In this document: positions 35,356 through 56,331 of the stretch, in pieces
How positions within the stretch are numbered: position 1 is the stretch's first letter
How the letters are laid out: every line of letters starts with the position of its first letter
Source: Amoebidium appalachense
Taxonomy: Eukaryota > Ichthyosporea
Assembly (NCBI GenBank): GCA_963693365.1
Contig: CAVNZM010000003.1
Location: forward strand, 15,438,001-15,502,000
DNA length: 64,000 nucleotides
Direction: 5' to 3'
Notes under the pieces: model-generated
Told to the model about the DNA's origin: nothing
The model's database searches: none
The model's input: only the letters and a program-made list of their open reading frames with translations
Program-made: the position numbers and the translations under genes

Positions 35356-37464
35356 CGTGATGCTGTGGGTCTGCTAACTCCCTGCATAGAGAAATTCGAG
35401 AAAAAGCTGGGGTGGTGGGGTCGTATGTAGCTAGTTACAAATACATACGAAGAAGAACGTAAGTGTGTAGACAAGGAACAACGAAATTGAAAGAAATGAA
35501 GCTTAATTATACGCTCACTCCTATTGCAGGTGTTGTGACCCTTAAGGTGCCATATGGGCTATAGTTCAAAAAAAAAAACTGCAATGCTTGTCTAGAAGTA
35601 TTATAGAACCATATTTAGACGTAGTTTTTGCCAGACTGCGTTTGTGATGCAGAAAAACAGGGGATGTAGATTTAGAATTGGCCCGTTCGTTACACTATAT
35701 GAATAGGCACTTTGTACACTCTGTGAAGTTGGTCATTTTTCTTCCCTGTGTCCAGCCGATGTACAAACAGTAACAGAATGAAGGGGAATAGGAAAATAGA
35801 AAACTCTTCACGCGTGTTTAACACAAAAAGTTCCAAACAAAAACACAGTTATGGACAAGATGCCGGGCTTGTTGAGTTGTTGACGACCACGACAACACTT
35901 CAGACCAACGATTCGAAACCTGCACATTCCAGGCGATTTCCAGCCCTGAAGCCTACAGGTTGAGTGGAATGCATGGTATCTGTACCGTACCCGTAGATTC
36001 GTCTCCAAATTCTCGTCTTCAAGTATCTTTAATTGAGATACGCCATAGAAAATAAAGAAAGAAGTCAAATAAAAATGTAGGTAAGAATCGAAGACCAATC
36101 TGTAGGAAATGTACTACTATATATATCGCACCCACCGAGAACTCGTGACCCTCTGGCCTCGGCAGAAATATCCACGCATGGTTACTGCATCGGCACATCT
36201 ATGGCGCGGAATTTCAGCCCTGGGACCTTTGATGCCGGAGCACGCCGCCGTCTTGCAGCCGCAGAGCTGGAACAAGTACCATGAAATATGTATCTGTAGT
36301 ACTGTCACAGTATATGAAATCACAAATACAAGCCTGACGGGTTGCCGTAAGCACCAAAAAAATAAAGGTTCCTCAAACACTGTTTTACGATGCCCTCTGG
36401 TAGTAGACGTGTAATTGCACACCCTGAAAGGGATGTTCCAAGGTTTGAGCTACCAATCAGAACACTTTCTCGCACAAATGCCTGGTGATCCCCCAAAATC
36501 AAAGTTTGTCGGTTGAGGTTCCGTGTGTCCAAAGTTCCTTCCAAGTTTGAATTCAAATAAAATTGCCTATTTAGGAAGCATTACGACGTACAGATTACGG
36601 TCTATAATTTTCAAAAATGGCAAATACACGTATTATGCTTTTAAAGGCCTTAATAGAAATACGGAAATGCCTTTGGCACCCTTACGCCATCTCAATACTC
36701 AAGGCATGTGGTGGAAGTCTAGGGAGATTGTTTTTGATACCGTGTTCGCCAATCATATAGGAGACCGTCTTGCCAAATGTTGGCAAAAAAACCTCCTGGC
36801 TCTACTCGTTGAACAGTCTGACAGTAACTAGTAACAGCGTTTGACTCACTAGTAGTAGTGGTGAGTGGTCACTATGTAGTCACTACACTTGCTAAACAAG
36901 ATGACCTAGTACTCAACAGATTTTATGGACATATTATGCACATTATATAATATGAGAAAACGAAAAAAATAAAAAACAATAACTAAAAGGTTCTAGGGCT
37001 ATATTTCTGATCCAAAAGCTACATATGTTCGGCCCACTTGAACTGGGCACATCATGGCCGGCCCCTTGCGTCCGCGCCCCGCGCGCGGCGGGTCCCGAAT
37101 TTTCCATGGGCCAAAAACGTGAACTGCAGACCGCCTGCAGAGCCTACATTGAAGAGGGAAGAGGTGAGTCACAGTGCCAGCGCGCGGTGTTGACTCACAG
37201 CGGCATGCATGGAGGCCCAACGGCAACCCTTGGCACAAAGGTTGTAGCGCTACATAAGCTGATCTATAGCTATGTCGCGCACTTTGGGTTCCCCCACCAG
37301 GATGATTTTGTGTTGTGTTGAGATTTGTCATGTTCAAGCCTTCGGTGATGCCAGGTCGGCTTTGTCACTTGGGGGTGGTCAGCCTGGCTCGGGAGGGTCG
37401 CATGGTCATATGATCATCAGAGAATGCTTCATGTCACCCGGCGGGGGGATAAGGGTGGCCAGTG
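35356..37464. other. Intergenic spacer, no confident gene
   Basis: Mostly unique, moderately AT-rich sequence with almost no microsatellites. Short frames at 36109-36420 and 36523-36831 have no motif or splice support. A GC-rich patch at 37040-37200 resembles a CpG-rich promoter or exon but could not be assigned. Confidence 0.5.
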
Positions 37465-37487
37465 ATTAGGGTTAGGGTTTAGGGTTA
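37465..37487. repeat. Interstitial telomere-like motif (TTAGGG/TTTAGGG)
   Basis: ATTAGGGTTAGGGTTTAGGG: three G-strand repeats, opposite in sense to the motif at 33329. Confidence 0.8.
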
Positions 37488-37948
37488 CTATTGGTGGGCC
37501 AGGGGGAGAGGGGGGGGGGGGGGCGCGGGGGCAGAAGTGGGGTTCTATGTCACGGTGAGAGATGGGGGCGCTTCTGATCAGTAGAAATGGGCTGGCTTCT
37601 TGAGCAGGCAGCACACTTTGAAAGCAGTTGGAACCAAAGGGAAAAATCTTCATGAAGCATGCATTCTCTGGTTCACAAACAACGGGTTGCGATAGATATA
37701 TTTATGAATCAAAAAACATGTGCATATTGATCATCTATATTCAGCACCTGAGGGACTAAAGATGATGCTCTCTACCCGGTTAACCACTCGCCTATAAGCG
37801 CACCCAGCTTGACGATTTATCTAACCAACGAACTTGCACCACATTAAGTACCTAACATTTTAAAAAAAAGCGTAAAAAGGAACAATTACACATACACAGC
37901 TAAAAAAAACTTTGTCAAAAACAGAAATAAGAACAGAACCCATCATTT

Positions 37949-39782
37949 CTACTGTGCAGTCCAACCCCCATCCATGGTCCATGCTGCCCCCCTAACCTGC
38001 CCTGCCGCCTCGCTGCAAAGAAACAAAACCATAGCAGCCAGCTGGTTTTCCTTCACAAATTCCTTCGACGGCTGCTTCTCTCCCAGCAGTTTCTCCCGTG
38101 CCTGGTCAACATCAATGTTCTCCCTCTGTGCCAATGCATCCACCTGTGCTTGCACCAATGGTGTGAGCACCCATCCAGGGCAGATTGCATTGCATGTTAC
38201 CCCCGTGCCTGCCGTTTCCAACCCCACCACCTTGGTCATCCCCACCACACCATGTTTTGCGGCCACATATGCCGTTTTGCCCACCGATCCAATTAGTCCA
38301 TGCACTGAGGCAATGTTGATGATGCGCCCCCAGTTAGCCTGCTTCATGTGGGGAATAGCTAGACGGGTGGTGTGGAAGACGGACGATAGGTTGATGGCAA
38401 TGACGCTGTCCCATCTGCACCAGAACACAACAACCAGTTAGACTTTGAGAGGTACTGATGTTTCCATATACCGTACATCACATTTTCCATATATGGTACA
38501 AAACTGTTTCCATACACGGTTTCACCGGCTTTTTCACTTTGATGCCCCTGCCCCTGCACTGTTATCTAGCCATCATCCTCCTCTCTTGCCCCCTTCCCCA
38601 AATCCTCTTCCATCCTTGAAATTCACCCATCATGATCTCCTCCCCCCCTCCCCCCTCCCCCCCTTTCCTTCGCCTCCTCCTCTCCCTCCCCCCTTCCCCA
38701 TCTCACACACACATATGTACATGTGCATGCATGCACATTTTTCTACGTTCTTTATCCAGGCACTTTTTTTTGCAGCAATATCCTTCCTCCCCTCCCCCCC
38801 TCCCCCACGTCCTTTATCTAGGCACTTTGTTTGCTGCATTAATCCTTCTCCCCTTCCCCTCCCCCCCCTCTCCCCACCGTCCCTTCTCTCCTCCCAGCTC
38901 TCCCTGCACTGCACACATATACACCCACCCACATACCTACACACACACTCACACATTCGAGAACACACATACACTTTTCCTCCACTAATTGCTTCGTCAG
39001 TGGGTACGATCAACACATGGATCTTCAATCCTCTCTCTCCCTTTTGGCACTTACGTAAATCCTTTTTCCCCGGTCCTCCTTCTCCCCCCCCCCCCCCCCA
39101 AAAAAAAAAAAATAGAAAAAATAGAAAAAATAGAAAGAAAACGAAAAGAAGTATCCTACGTTGCCTACATCGCAACTAGTTTCTCCAAACACACACAGCC
39201 TTAAAGCATGCAACGACATAGGTATACACGTATCTACAAGCAGTTTATCTATACAAACTCCCTAATCCCTTCCGGATCCCGGCAGTGCCCGGACCTACCT
39301 TCCACCCCAATCTAAAATACAACTAAGCTTTCTACCATTAACACTACCTTGCTGAGGCATCCATGTTTGCAGTAAGCCCCATTCACATGCATGAACAAGT
39401 GCACAACTGCTATCAAGAGGAGTCTGACCCACCTCTCAACGGCGAATTCCTCCACAGGAGCCACGTGCTGTATTCCCGCGTTGTTCACAAGGATATCCAC
39501 CCCGCCAAACGTTTCGCTCGCAAATTCCATCATCTCTTGTATTTCCTCTGCCTTGGCCATGTTTGCCCCATGGTACTCCACCCCACTCTCGGGGTTAATC
39601 CTTGCAGCACATACCACCTTCTTAGCCCCCTCCCAGTCTCCAAACCCATTCAAAACAAGATTGCATCCTTCACCAGCTAGCGCTTGTGCTACGGCAAGGC
39701 CTATGCCACTTGTCGACCCGGTGACTAGCGCCGTTTTACCTCTTAGTGTGCCCATAGTGGTGGTGGGTGTGGTGGTAGGCAT
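37949..39782 (-). CDS. bdh: D-3-hydroxybutyrate dehydrogenase, bacterial-type SDR, two exons
   Basis: Exon 1 is 39782-39433 and exon 2 is 38414-37949, joined in phase 2 at Arg117 across a 1018-nt intron; 271 aa. The enzyme family (EC 1.1.1.30) interconverts 3-hydroxybutyrate and acetoacetate with NAD. Visible features: the cofactor loop TGSTSGIG at 21-28, NNAG at 100-103, and the catalytic triad Ser153 (INIAS), Tyr166 and Lys170 (YVAAKHG). The family strings VLNGFGD, NAICPGWV-TPLV, LLGEKQPS-FV and the DGGWTAQ end follow the bacterial BdhA pattern very closely, more than the animal mitochondrial BDH1 type. That suggests old bacterial ancestry with later intron gain, an inference. In-frame ATGs at 39755 and 39884 are alternatives; the longer form would add a hydrophobic N-terminus that might be a targeting peptide. 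Divergent from the PSMG1-like gene. Confidence 0.9.
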
Positions 39783-40699
39783 GTTCAAATTCCCTGCCGC
39801 ACGGTGGTGAAGAGGTAATTGGAAAGGAAAACCACCGGAGTAATAGCAGTCTAAACACAGAATGACTTGGTGCAAACACAACAATGCTTGTCTGGTGTTT
39901 TCCTTCAGCCTGTTGACCTTCTAGACCCTTCCACCACAGGCTTCCTCGACAAAAAAAAGAGTTGGGCCATAAAACGGAGCCATGATCATCAGCTGTGACG
40001 TCAGGCAGAGGCATCCGATTGGTCCTCCTTATGCAAACATGCCTAAATATGGTTTATCGTGTTTCGATCTTGGCGCCTTTTTTTTTTTTGAGCCGGGCCG
40101 CTCCGGATCAAGGCCTCCTCTAGAGCCAGCGAGCGAGATCTCTAGAGAGAGAGGGAGAGAGAGAGAGAGAGAAGATAGTGCGTGTGTGTGTGCGTGTGAC
40201 GGCCTCGGGAGAGGCCCTAATGAAACGGTGACAGAGAGCTCTCGAGAACAAACGGGTTTGATGCTAAGCTAGTTTGTCACCGCTGGTGTTCCTACTGAGT
40301 GGCTAGGCAGCTTTCCTTTCTTGGGGCTTTGAGCACAAACCAAACGCGATCCGTACCGCCTCCTTATATACCTGACAACCATGGTGAGTCTCCTGCTTGC
40401 CTTGTGATGATTTTTTGGTTAAGCCATTAATAGAGGGTTGGTGTAAGTATGCAACATGAATCGAGGGTAATACACCGGACATTGTCTTTATGCTTATGGA
40501 TAAGCCTGCGCAGGAGTGATAATAGCATGCAAGTCTTTTATCGGTTAATAACATGCAGATAGCCTTTCTGGGAAAGGCATGCAAACTGTTTCAGTCGACT
40601 TGGCGTTAGGGTTTTTCTTGGCAGCCCTTCCACATTCGTAGTGGTTTTTAAGGGATCCAAGGTAACACATCCCATGTTCTTTCCCCACCACAGGAGTTT
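39783..40699. promoter_or_regulatory. Divergent promoter region between bdh and PSMG1-like gene
   Basis: About 0.9 kb separates the two start codons. TGACGTCA, a palindromic CRE/bZIP-type site, lies at 39996-40003, followed by CCGATTGGTCC (inverted CCAAT) at about 40015. A (GA)n stretch lies at 40141-40172. The motifs are seen; control of both genes is inference. Confidence 0.45.
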
Positions 40700-49291
<8,592 letters not shown>

Positions 49292-49518
49292 ACGGGACAC
49301 ACTGACACACGTGTCTACGTGTGAGAGGGAAGACACGTGTGCATCACGCATCACGGGTTTAGCCGCGCGCTTCCTAATAACTTTGTTTGTTGTTTGACAG
49401 TCAGTGTGCGAAGGTTTTTTGTTTTTAGTTTTTGTAAAATATTGTTTGCGATGTGCATCCTTTTTTTTTTTTTTTTTGGATGGGGTTCGGGGTGAGGGTG
49501 GGGTGGGGAGGGAGGGAG

Positions 49519-49588
<70 letters not shown>

Positions 49589-50319
49589 GGAGATGAAAAG
49601 TTCCATGTAAAAGGTCAATTTCTCGTTGTAGTATAGCTTTGTTGGGATAGAGAGAGTTTTGCCATATATGCCTCACGGTTTTAACTCCTGTCATGTTTGA
49701 ATTTGGCCAGTGACCCAAATTTGGCGGGAGGGAGCGGCTGCCGACTTTTTAAGTAAATTGATGATCAGCATGGGACCCTCACGGCACGAACATAGGTACT
49801 TGAAAGTGATTGAGATGAGTTTGACATAAACTCTCATGCACGGTATGCTAAGGGGTAAACAACGGTTGTCTCAGTGGGTGTAATGATCCCAATATCTACC
49901 TCCCGGCACCCATCAAATCTGAGATCTCCGCCCTCGAAAATCCCCCTCCTCACCCCTCCTTGCCCCCCTTAATTATTGGGGAGTCTGCACATGTAGGTAT
50001 GCGTCAAGGCTAGGGATTCATAAGTTATAAAAGCGCAGGTTTAGAACTGGGTTTTTCCAAACATTCGGGATCGGTAGCACAAACCTAGCAGTTTAACCCC
50101 ATGCATCCGGCGACTTGTTGAATGTTTCCAAGGTCACGAATCTTTAATTAAACGTAATCCACCCGAATAAAAGTCACCTATAATATTGTTGTACATGTGC
50201 AGACGCTTTGGTCAAAGCTCACTAATGCTGGCCAAGTTACTAGTCACACGACATCGAGCCCCATTGTTAGAGCGGTTTAGACCCCAACCAGGATTGACGT
50301 GGCTCCCCCATGACTTATA

Positions 50320-50351
<32 letters not shown>

Positions 50352-50365
50352 GGGGGGGAGGGGGG
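49292..50365. other. Intergenic spacer with a 64-nt G-run
   Basis: Presumed PSMG1-like 3' UTR, a T-run at about 49462-49478, then a G homopolymer at 49522-49585 (longest in the window), then unique sequence. A-run and G-run at about 50320-50365. No gene seen. Confidence 0.6.
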
Positions 50366-50718
50366 GGAAGGGAACCCCAACTAATTGATTTTTCTTCTCG
50401 TAGCTTTGGCTTTTTCAGTTCTATTGGTGGTTATGTAGCCTGTGGCTGAACGGATCAATAAACCCGATCAAAAGAAGAAATTTGTTTTTCTTAGTCTTTA
50501 TGGTGTCTCGTAGAGAAAGTAAACCGGGGGCTTACGCTGTTTACTCGAGGCAAAGAGAGACCAGTCTCAGGTATGGGGGGTTTTTGCTCGGAAAATCCCC
50601 TCAGCAGTGTATCATGATCACGTACATAGATGTCGGGTGATGACTATATATCAGGGTTTACTTTCTCTACGAGACACCATAAAGACCAAGAAAAATCAAG
50701 TAGTTGGGGTTCCCCGTT
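50366..50718. repeat. Fold-back (MITE-like) element with long inverted ends
   Basis: Outer arms: GGAACCCCAACTAATTGATT at about 50370 and its inverse at about 50695. Inner arms: TCTTTATGGTGTCTCGTAGA...GTAAACC at 50491-50525 and its inverse at 50654-50689. The left arm carries an extra stretch of about 85 bp. The core (50525-50625) is the dispersed repeat also found at 6957-7061. Confidence 0.7.
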
Positions 50719-50735
50719 TTTTTTTTTTTTTTTTT

Positions 50736-50780
<45 letters not shown>

Positions 50781-50806
50781 CTCCCCTTGGACACTCGGTA
50801 TCAGCT

Positions 50807-50808
50807 GG

Positions 50809-50873
<65 letters not shown>

Positions 50874-50887
50874 CGCGTGCGCGTGCG
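50807..50887. repeat. (GT)n/(GC)n tract at the 3' end of the retrotransposon
   Basis: Read on the minus strand this is a CA-rich tail immediately after the element's last codons. Several non-LTR families end in microsatellites rather than poly-A. Confidence 0.7.
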
Positions 50888-53239
50888 CTAGAATTTTGTA
50901 ATGATGTGTTTCTCAAGCCAATCAATACATCTAATAAACAGGTCGTATTTACGCGTGTTTAGTATAAAATCAAGGATGTTGTAATTTACAGGTAGGCTAT
51001 CTTTCTGGGTGTCTGTTGTGAATGTGACGTGTGTGTGTTGCGGTATTATGTGGTCTATCAAACTACATTTGGCGATACATGACCGTTTAAACTGGTGTGT
51101 GTGTGTGTTGTTTGGGCATGCAAACGATGCCACCTTATACTTATTAGATCTCAGGGGCCACTGTATAGCAAGTGTACAGTAAAAGCGTGGTAATTGATCA
51201 ATAATACCATCAGCTAGAGAAAGACCAGTTCTACAGGAAGGTACTGATATGTATTTAGGTGTTATACATTTGCGAGTGCCATATTTGGCAATATGGTTAA
51301 GGCAGTCATTATATATAAAACGAGACATAAGGCTTAGTTTTTCAAGGTGTCTGCTTTCATCGGGTCTAGTGTCGTGTGGTATCTTTTTCCATTTGTTATA
51401 TTGCGTGACTATCTTGTGGTTGTGTCATGACATGTTTAATAAGTAAGTGGCAGTCCAAAGTCACACGCACACTTTTGCGGGGTTCATTTGTATTTGTGCC
51501 CGGGAGAGAAGGAGAGAGAGAGGGAAGGAAAGAGGGGAGAGGTGAGGAGGGGACAGGTCGGATAGAGAAGAGAGGGTGGAAGGGCAAATACTTCTTTAAG
51601 CGGCTTATGTGCTTATTGAATTTCAGCGCGAGATGGGATACTCTAGCAGCTATTGGGACCAGACTATATATCGAGAGCGTTACAGGCCCAGGTTTACAAC
51701 AGTTGTTAGATAGAAAGGAGGCAACTTCTGCTTCAAGGAAATTTGCCAAGGGTTTAAGCGCTCTAGTTCTCTCTTTCTTGATCCAAGCGGCGAGAAGGGG
51801 TAAACCATATTCACATGCCGGGAAGACAAAAGTGCGAATAAATGTAAGTCGAATAGAAGGATGGAGGGGTGTGTCTTTAAAAATATTAGCCGAGAAGAAA
51901 GCTAACCGCCTACGAGCCAACTCTACCCTCTTTTCGACCATATGGGAAAACATAACACCAACAGAATTAACCGGAACACCAAGATATATGTATTCTGGAA
52001 CTATAGGTACAGGTTTAGATGATAATGTAAATGTGTGTAAATGGTTAGCTATATCAGGTACAAGAACACCACATTTGTCTATGTTAAGGATCATAACGTT
52101 TGCCTTGCACCACTCTGACACTACATCGAACAATCTTTGTAGGCGTCTAGCTAGGGGTACGGGCAAGGAGGGACAGATCATCAGCATAGAGAAGTGCAGG
52201 CGGAAAGTTAATAATAGGGTCATCATTTTCGGCATAAATCTTGACAGCCAAATCATCTATAAATAGGTTAAACAAAAAGGGGCTAAGCAATGAACCCTGC
52301 AAGAGACCTCTAGTACGAGCAAAACCATATGAAAGATGCCCATTAACCACAGCTCTACCATAGGTTTGAGACAAGAGTGCTTCTAACAGAACACCAATGC
52401 AGTGTGGTACACCCCGTGCAGCAAGCTTTTCCCATAGGAGACCAGGGGAGACAGAATCGTAAGCAGTTTTCCAATCAATAAAGCCAACATATCGTGCACC
52501 AACTTGCATAGAATCGTGCAGTGCCATTATTTGAACATAACATGAATTGTTTTTACGAAAAGCGGATTGGCATGGGTGTATGTGAAGAATAGATTGAAAC
52601 CTAGGATGATGTGCAAATAACCTAAGTAAGCAAGCTTCAAAGAATCTACGAACAACCTGGGTTAGTGTAATGGGGCGGAAGGATGATATGGGGCCCTCAG
52701 AGTCCTTCTTAACTATGGGGATCACTAAGGTATCTAACCAAGATGACGGGACATGTCCACATTTAACACACCAAGAAAAGAGAGAGCTTAACATGATAGT
52801 AAGATCAGGTTTAATAGCACGATCACTTTCCTTTTGTAAGTAGGAGGGAACAAGGATTTTAAGAAACCCAGCAGGGAGTCCATCAGGTCCACAAGACTTA
52901 CTAGAGCTATAACTAGATATCACAGACCATATGGCATCGGGACTGAAAAAGGGGAGGATCGGTTCTATGGGGATAGATGGGTTTACTAGGTTTCTGAGCG
53001 GGGGTCCTATCTTTAAACAGTTCCCAGAAATACTTATCAGAGTCTATGAGGGGGTCTCCAGTGGTATCGCCAATCATACGAGCAGGGGGGCCAAATCGAT
53101 TCATACTAGCAAGCCGGCGCAAGCTTTCCTTTTGAGACAGGGGCTCACCAAAATCGACCGTGTGCGCTATAGAGGGGCATCTGAGAGCAAGGCTGGGGTG
53201 ACCCACAGTTGGTGGCCAAACCGCGCGGTTCAACTCTGA
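50888..53239 (-). mobile_element. Degenerate non-LTR (LINE-type) retrotransposon, reverse transcriptase region
   Basis: Read on the minus strand, four overlapping frames (53233-52913, 52923-52147, 52256-51396 and about 51420-50888) make one ancestral protein interrupted by about three single-base frameshifts (near 52940, 52160 and 51420). Reverse transcriptase motifs appear in order: SCGPDGLPAGFLK, FRPITL, CQSAFRKNNSC, FIDWKTAYDSV (motif A), LLQGSLLSPFLFNLFIDDL (motif B), LLYADDLSLL (catalytic YADD), NIDKCGVL (motif D) and YLGVPV (motif E). No endonuclease domain is seen upstream, so the copy is probably 5'-truncated. It is inactive as sequenced. Clade not assigned. Confidence 0.88.
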
Positions 53240-54191
53240 GCAACAACTGCTGCATTCTTTAGGGTGCCGTATGAACCAATCAGTTTATAGCCACTGCTCA
53301 ATGTGTTGATATAAGTTACAGAGGCCAGCCAATCAGCAGTCACGTTTTTTAACACAATTGCTTGAAACCGCCTTTTGTGGTCATAGCAAAAGCCACAGAA
53401 AAAAAGCACTCTCTCTTTATATTTTCATGATGATTCTTTGACTGTGTTTGGAAATGGGTGTAATGGCCACCAAACCGTAGAAAATCTCAGAGTGTTGCAG
53501 TTTACTTATTGGTCACGTGAAGTCATCAAGTTGATTGGTTGCCTGAGCCTACCAATAGGGGATAAGTAAAAAAAATGGGATGAGCGCCGGACCCCGGCCC
53601 CGGGCCATGTAAGCTACATTTGAGAAGTTGTTTATTTGATACACATTATATATTATTTTATTTCCTTGTTTTTGGTTTACTAAAGGAGTATGCCTGTAGA
53701 TATTTTCTTAGGCTTCCCATGGTATGTTCAGCGGCCCAGCTGGAACCAGGGCGCTAAGCATCGGCAATACAACGAATCCTCGTTATCCAATGGTACACAA
53801 GGAATAAAACAATCATGCTCTACTACTCAGCTATCTTAAAAAGTTGTTGTAATCCTATAACCATTGCCTTACAGCTGATGTTTTGAATTGCAGGTAAAAT
53901 AGAGCTTCATTTTTAAAAAATATTTTTACTATGTTGTTTTTACTCTCTTGTATACTCTATTATCTTTGGGATTACATTATCTAAAAAAATAAAAATCCGA
54001 GGCTTGGCATTCATAAACCTTCTCCTAACAAATCACGCATGCCTATCACCATCTAAAGAAATCGTGTGAGCCTGATAGCAGCGGAAAAAGCACAACACCA
54101 GTTTCACACCGACAGACCCTCGCAACCCGGCAGCTGTTCAGCCAACCTTTAATCTTTGCTACTCATCTTTTCTGAGGGAAAGAACATCACG
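53240..54191 (+). promoter_or_regulatory. Upstream region of the carnitine carrier gene
   Basis: About 0.95 kb between the retrotransposon and the carrier ATG. ATTGGT/ATTGGTT-type inverted CCAAT boxes cluster near 53508-53570 with a TCACGTGA palindrome at 53513-53520. The segment 53600-54000 is AT-rich. The exact transcription start is not visible. Confidence 0.35.
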
Positions 54192-55950
54192 ATGGCTGAT
54201 CGTAAGTGCCACCTCTAGGCTATAGTTTAATTTGTTCTGTTACGGTTCCTAGGCCAAACATTGGATATACCACGGTTACACGGAGAAGCTGAAGCCTCCG
54301 TGAGAAACCTTGGAGTGTGTTCTCAAACATACTCAAACTCTTTGTCCGCCTGGTAGACAAGGCTCTAAAACGGCTGTCCATTCTTCCCCTTTGCATTTGC
54401 CATTGCCTGTTTTGCAAGATCTGACAGAAAAACCCTACGCAGAGGCTGCCGAATCGACCGTCGCCATGACGCAGCAGATTGCCAAGCAGAACAGTCTGCT
54501 GAAGGACTTCATTGCTGGTGCCTGCCCCTGCCCCTCCCCTATCCCCCTCCCTCTCCCCCCCCCCTCCTCCCCCTCCCCCCCCCTCCTCCCCCACGCCCCA
54601 CCCCTCCTCCCCCCCCATCCCCTCCCCCCCCCCCCCCCCCACCTCCCCCCTCCCCCCGTTATCCCTCCTGGTTAGCCTAGCCACCAACTCTTACACCATC
54701 ATTACCGCCACCAACGTAAACTTCCCCTTGCTCTTCCTTAGGCAACCCCTGCTTCGTTGCCCCTCCCCTCCCCCCCCTATCCCCCACCCCCACCCCGATC
54801 TCACTCCCATTCCTTAGTGGAAACACTACTACCACCACTACAGCCCTTCGCTATGTTCCCTAATGTCATCTTCTGCTCCCCTTCCCCCCGCCCTCAGACA
54901 CCCTTGCCCCCCACACCCTTCCCCCCCCCCCCCCCCCCCTTCCCGTTTCTGTGGTACCCCCTCACCCCCCACACTCCCTACCCCCCCCCCCTTCCCCCCA
55001 AATGATAAGCCTCCCGCACCCCCCACCTTCCGCCCCACAACTTTCAGCCGTCCCTTCCCCCCCCCTCCACCCCTCAATGAACCCCCTCCCCCCCCCCCGT
55101 TTCGCCAAGCCCGCCTCTCCTTACCGGTGCACATTATTTAATACACATGCACACAGTGGTGAACCGCGGGACCATATAGGTGCATGCCCCGTGTGGACAG
55201 CTGCTTGCCTTGTCCAAAACAACGTTTTCTTCAAAACTGGCGCTCTTCCCTGTCCCCCTCCCCCTCCCCCCCCCCCCTCCAAAAAAAAACAAACAAACAC
55301 CACCACCACCACCACCATCGCCACCACCACCAAACTCAACTTTTTATTCTCCTATAATCCTCACCATGGATACTTCCCCTTTATGAGACCCCCCCCCCCC
55401 CCCCCCCTCCCCCCGCGCCCCCCTCCCCCCCCCCCCCCCCCTCTCTCCCTCGATCCTCCCAATACCTCCTATCCTCCCAGTCCCGGTCCAACCACCCCCC
55501 TCCTCCCCCCTCCCCTCTCCCCCCCTCCTCCCCCCCCCCTCTCTTAGTAGTCATCCCCCTGGTGTCCATCACCACATAACTCACACACACACACACACAC
55601 AGGGGGTGTTGGAGGTGTGTGCCTTGTGTTTGTGGGTCACCCCCTTGACACGGTCAAAGTCAAGATCCAGACCATGGAGGTCAAGCCGGGCCAGGAGCCA
55701 CCATTCAAGGGTACGTGCGTGTGTGTGTGTGTGTGCCCTATGCCATGCATACTCTGTGTGTGCCCTATTCCATGCATACTCTGTGTGTGCCCTATTCCAT
55801 GCATACTCTGTGTGTGCTGTGGTGTGTGGTTGGTTTCAATGCTGCACATGTGTGTCCTTGCGTGTGGCTCGTTCTTCCCTCCCCCCCCCCCCCCCCCCCC
55901 CCCGGGGCTTCCCCCCCGCTCCTGCTTTCCCCCTATCCCTTGACCTCCAA

Positions 55951-55985
<35 letters not shown>

Positions 55986-56275
55986 AACATATCCCGTGTC
56001 CCCTTTATTACTAACAACATGGCTAGATTAGTGGCTGTAAACTCTAAAATGTCGGAATATGCGGCTGGGGAGGGTGATTGAATCGGAACGGGGCGGGAAA
56101 TATGCTGTTTATTAACGACATGTAGGTGAGTTGTGAGGTGGGGTGGGCGGGAGAGGGAGGGGAGGGGGGAGAAGGGAAGAGGGATCTTGGGGAACGTGAT
56201 TCAAAGGTTGGGTTGTTTGGGGGGGTGGGGGGTGGGGAGGGGGGCTTAAAGTTGGTGTGTGTTTGTGGGGTGTGT

Positions 56276-56331
<56 letters not shown>

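Noticed and set aside
37974-39810. Plus-strand frames of 155 and 139 codons
   Set aside because: Antisense shadows of the hydroxybutyrate dehydrogenase exons.
51427-52266. Plus-strand 279-codon frame
   Set aside because: Antisense shadow of the reverse transcriptase frames, which carry the motifs on the minus strand.
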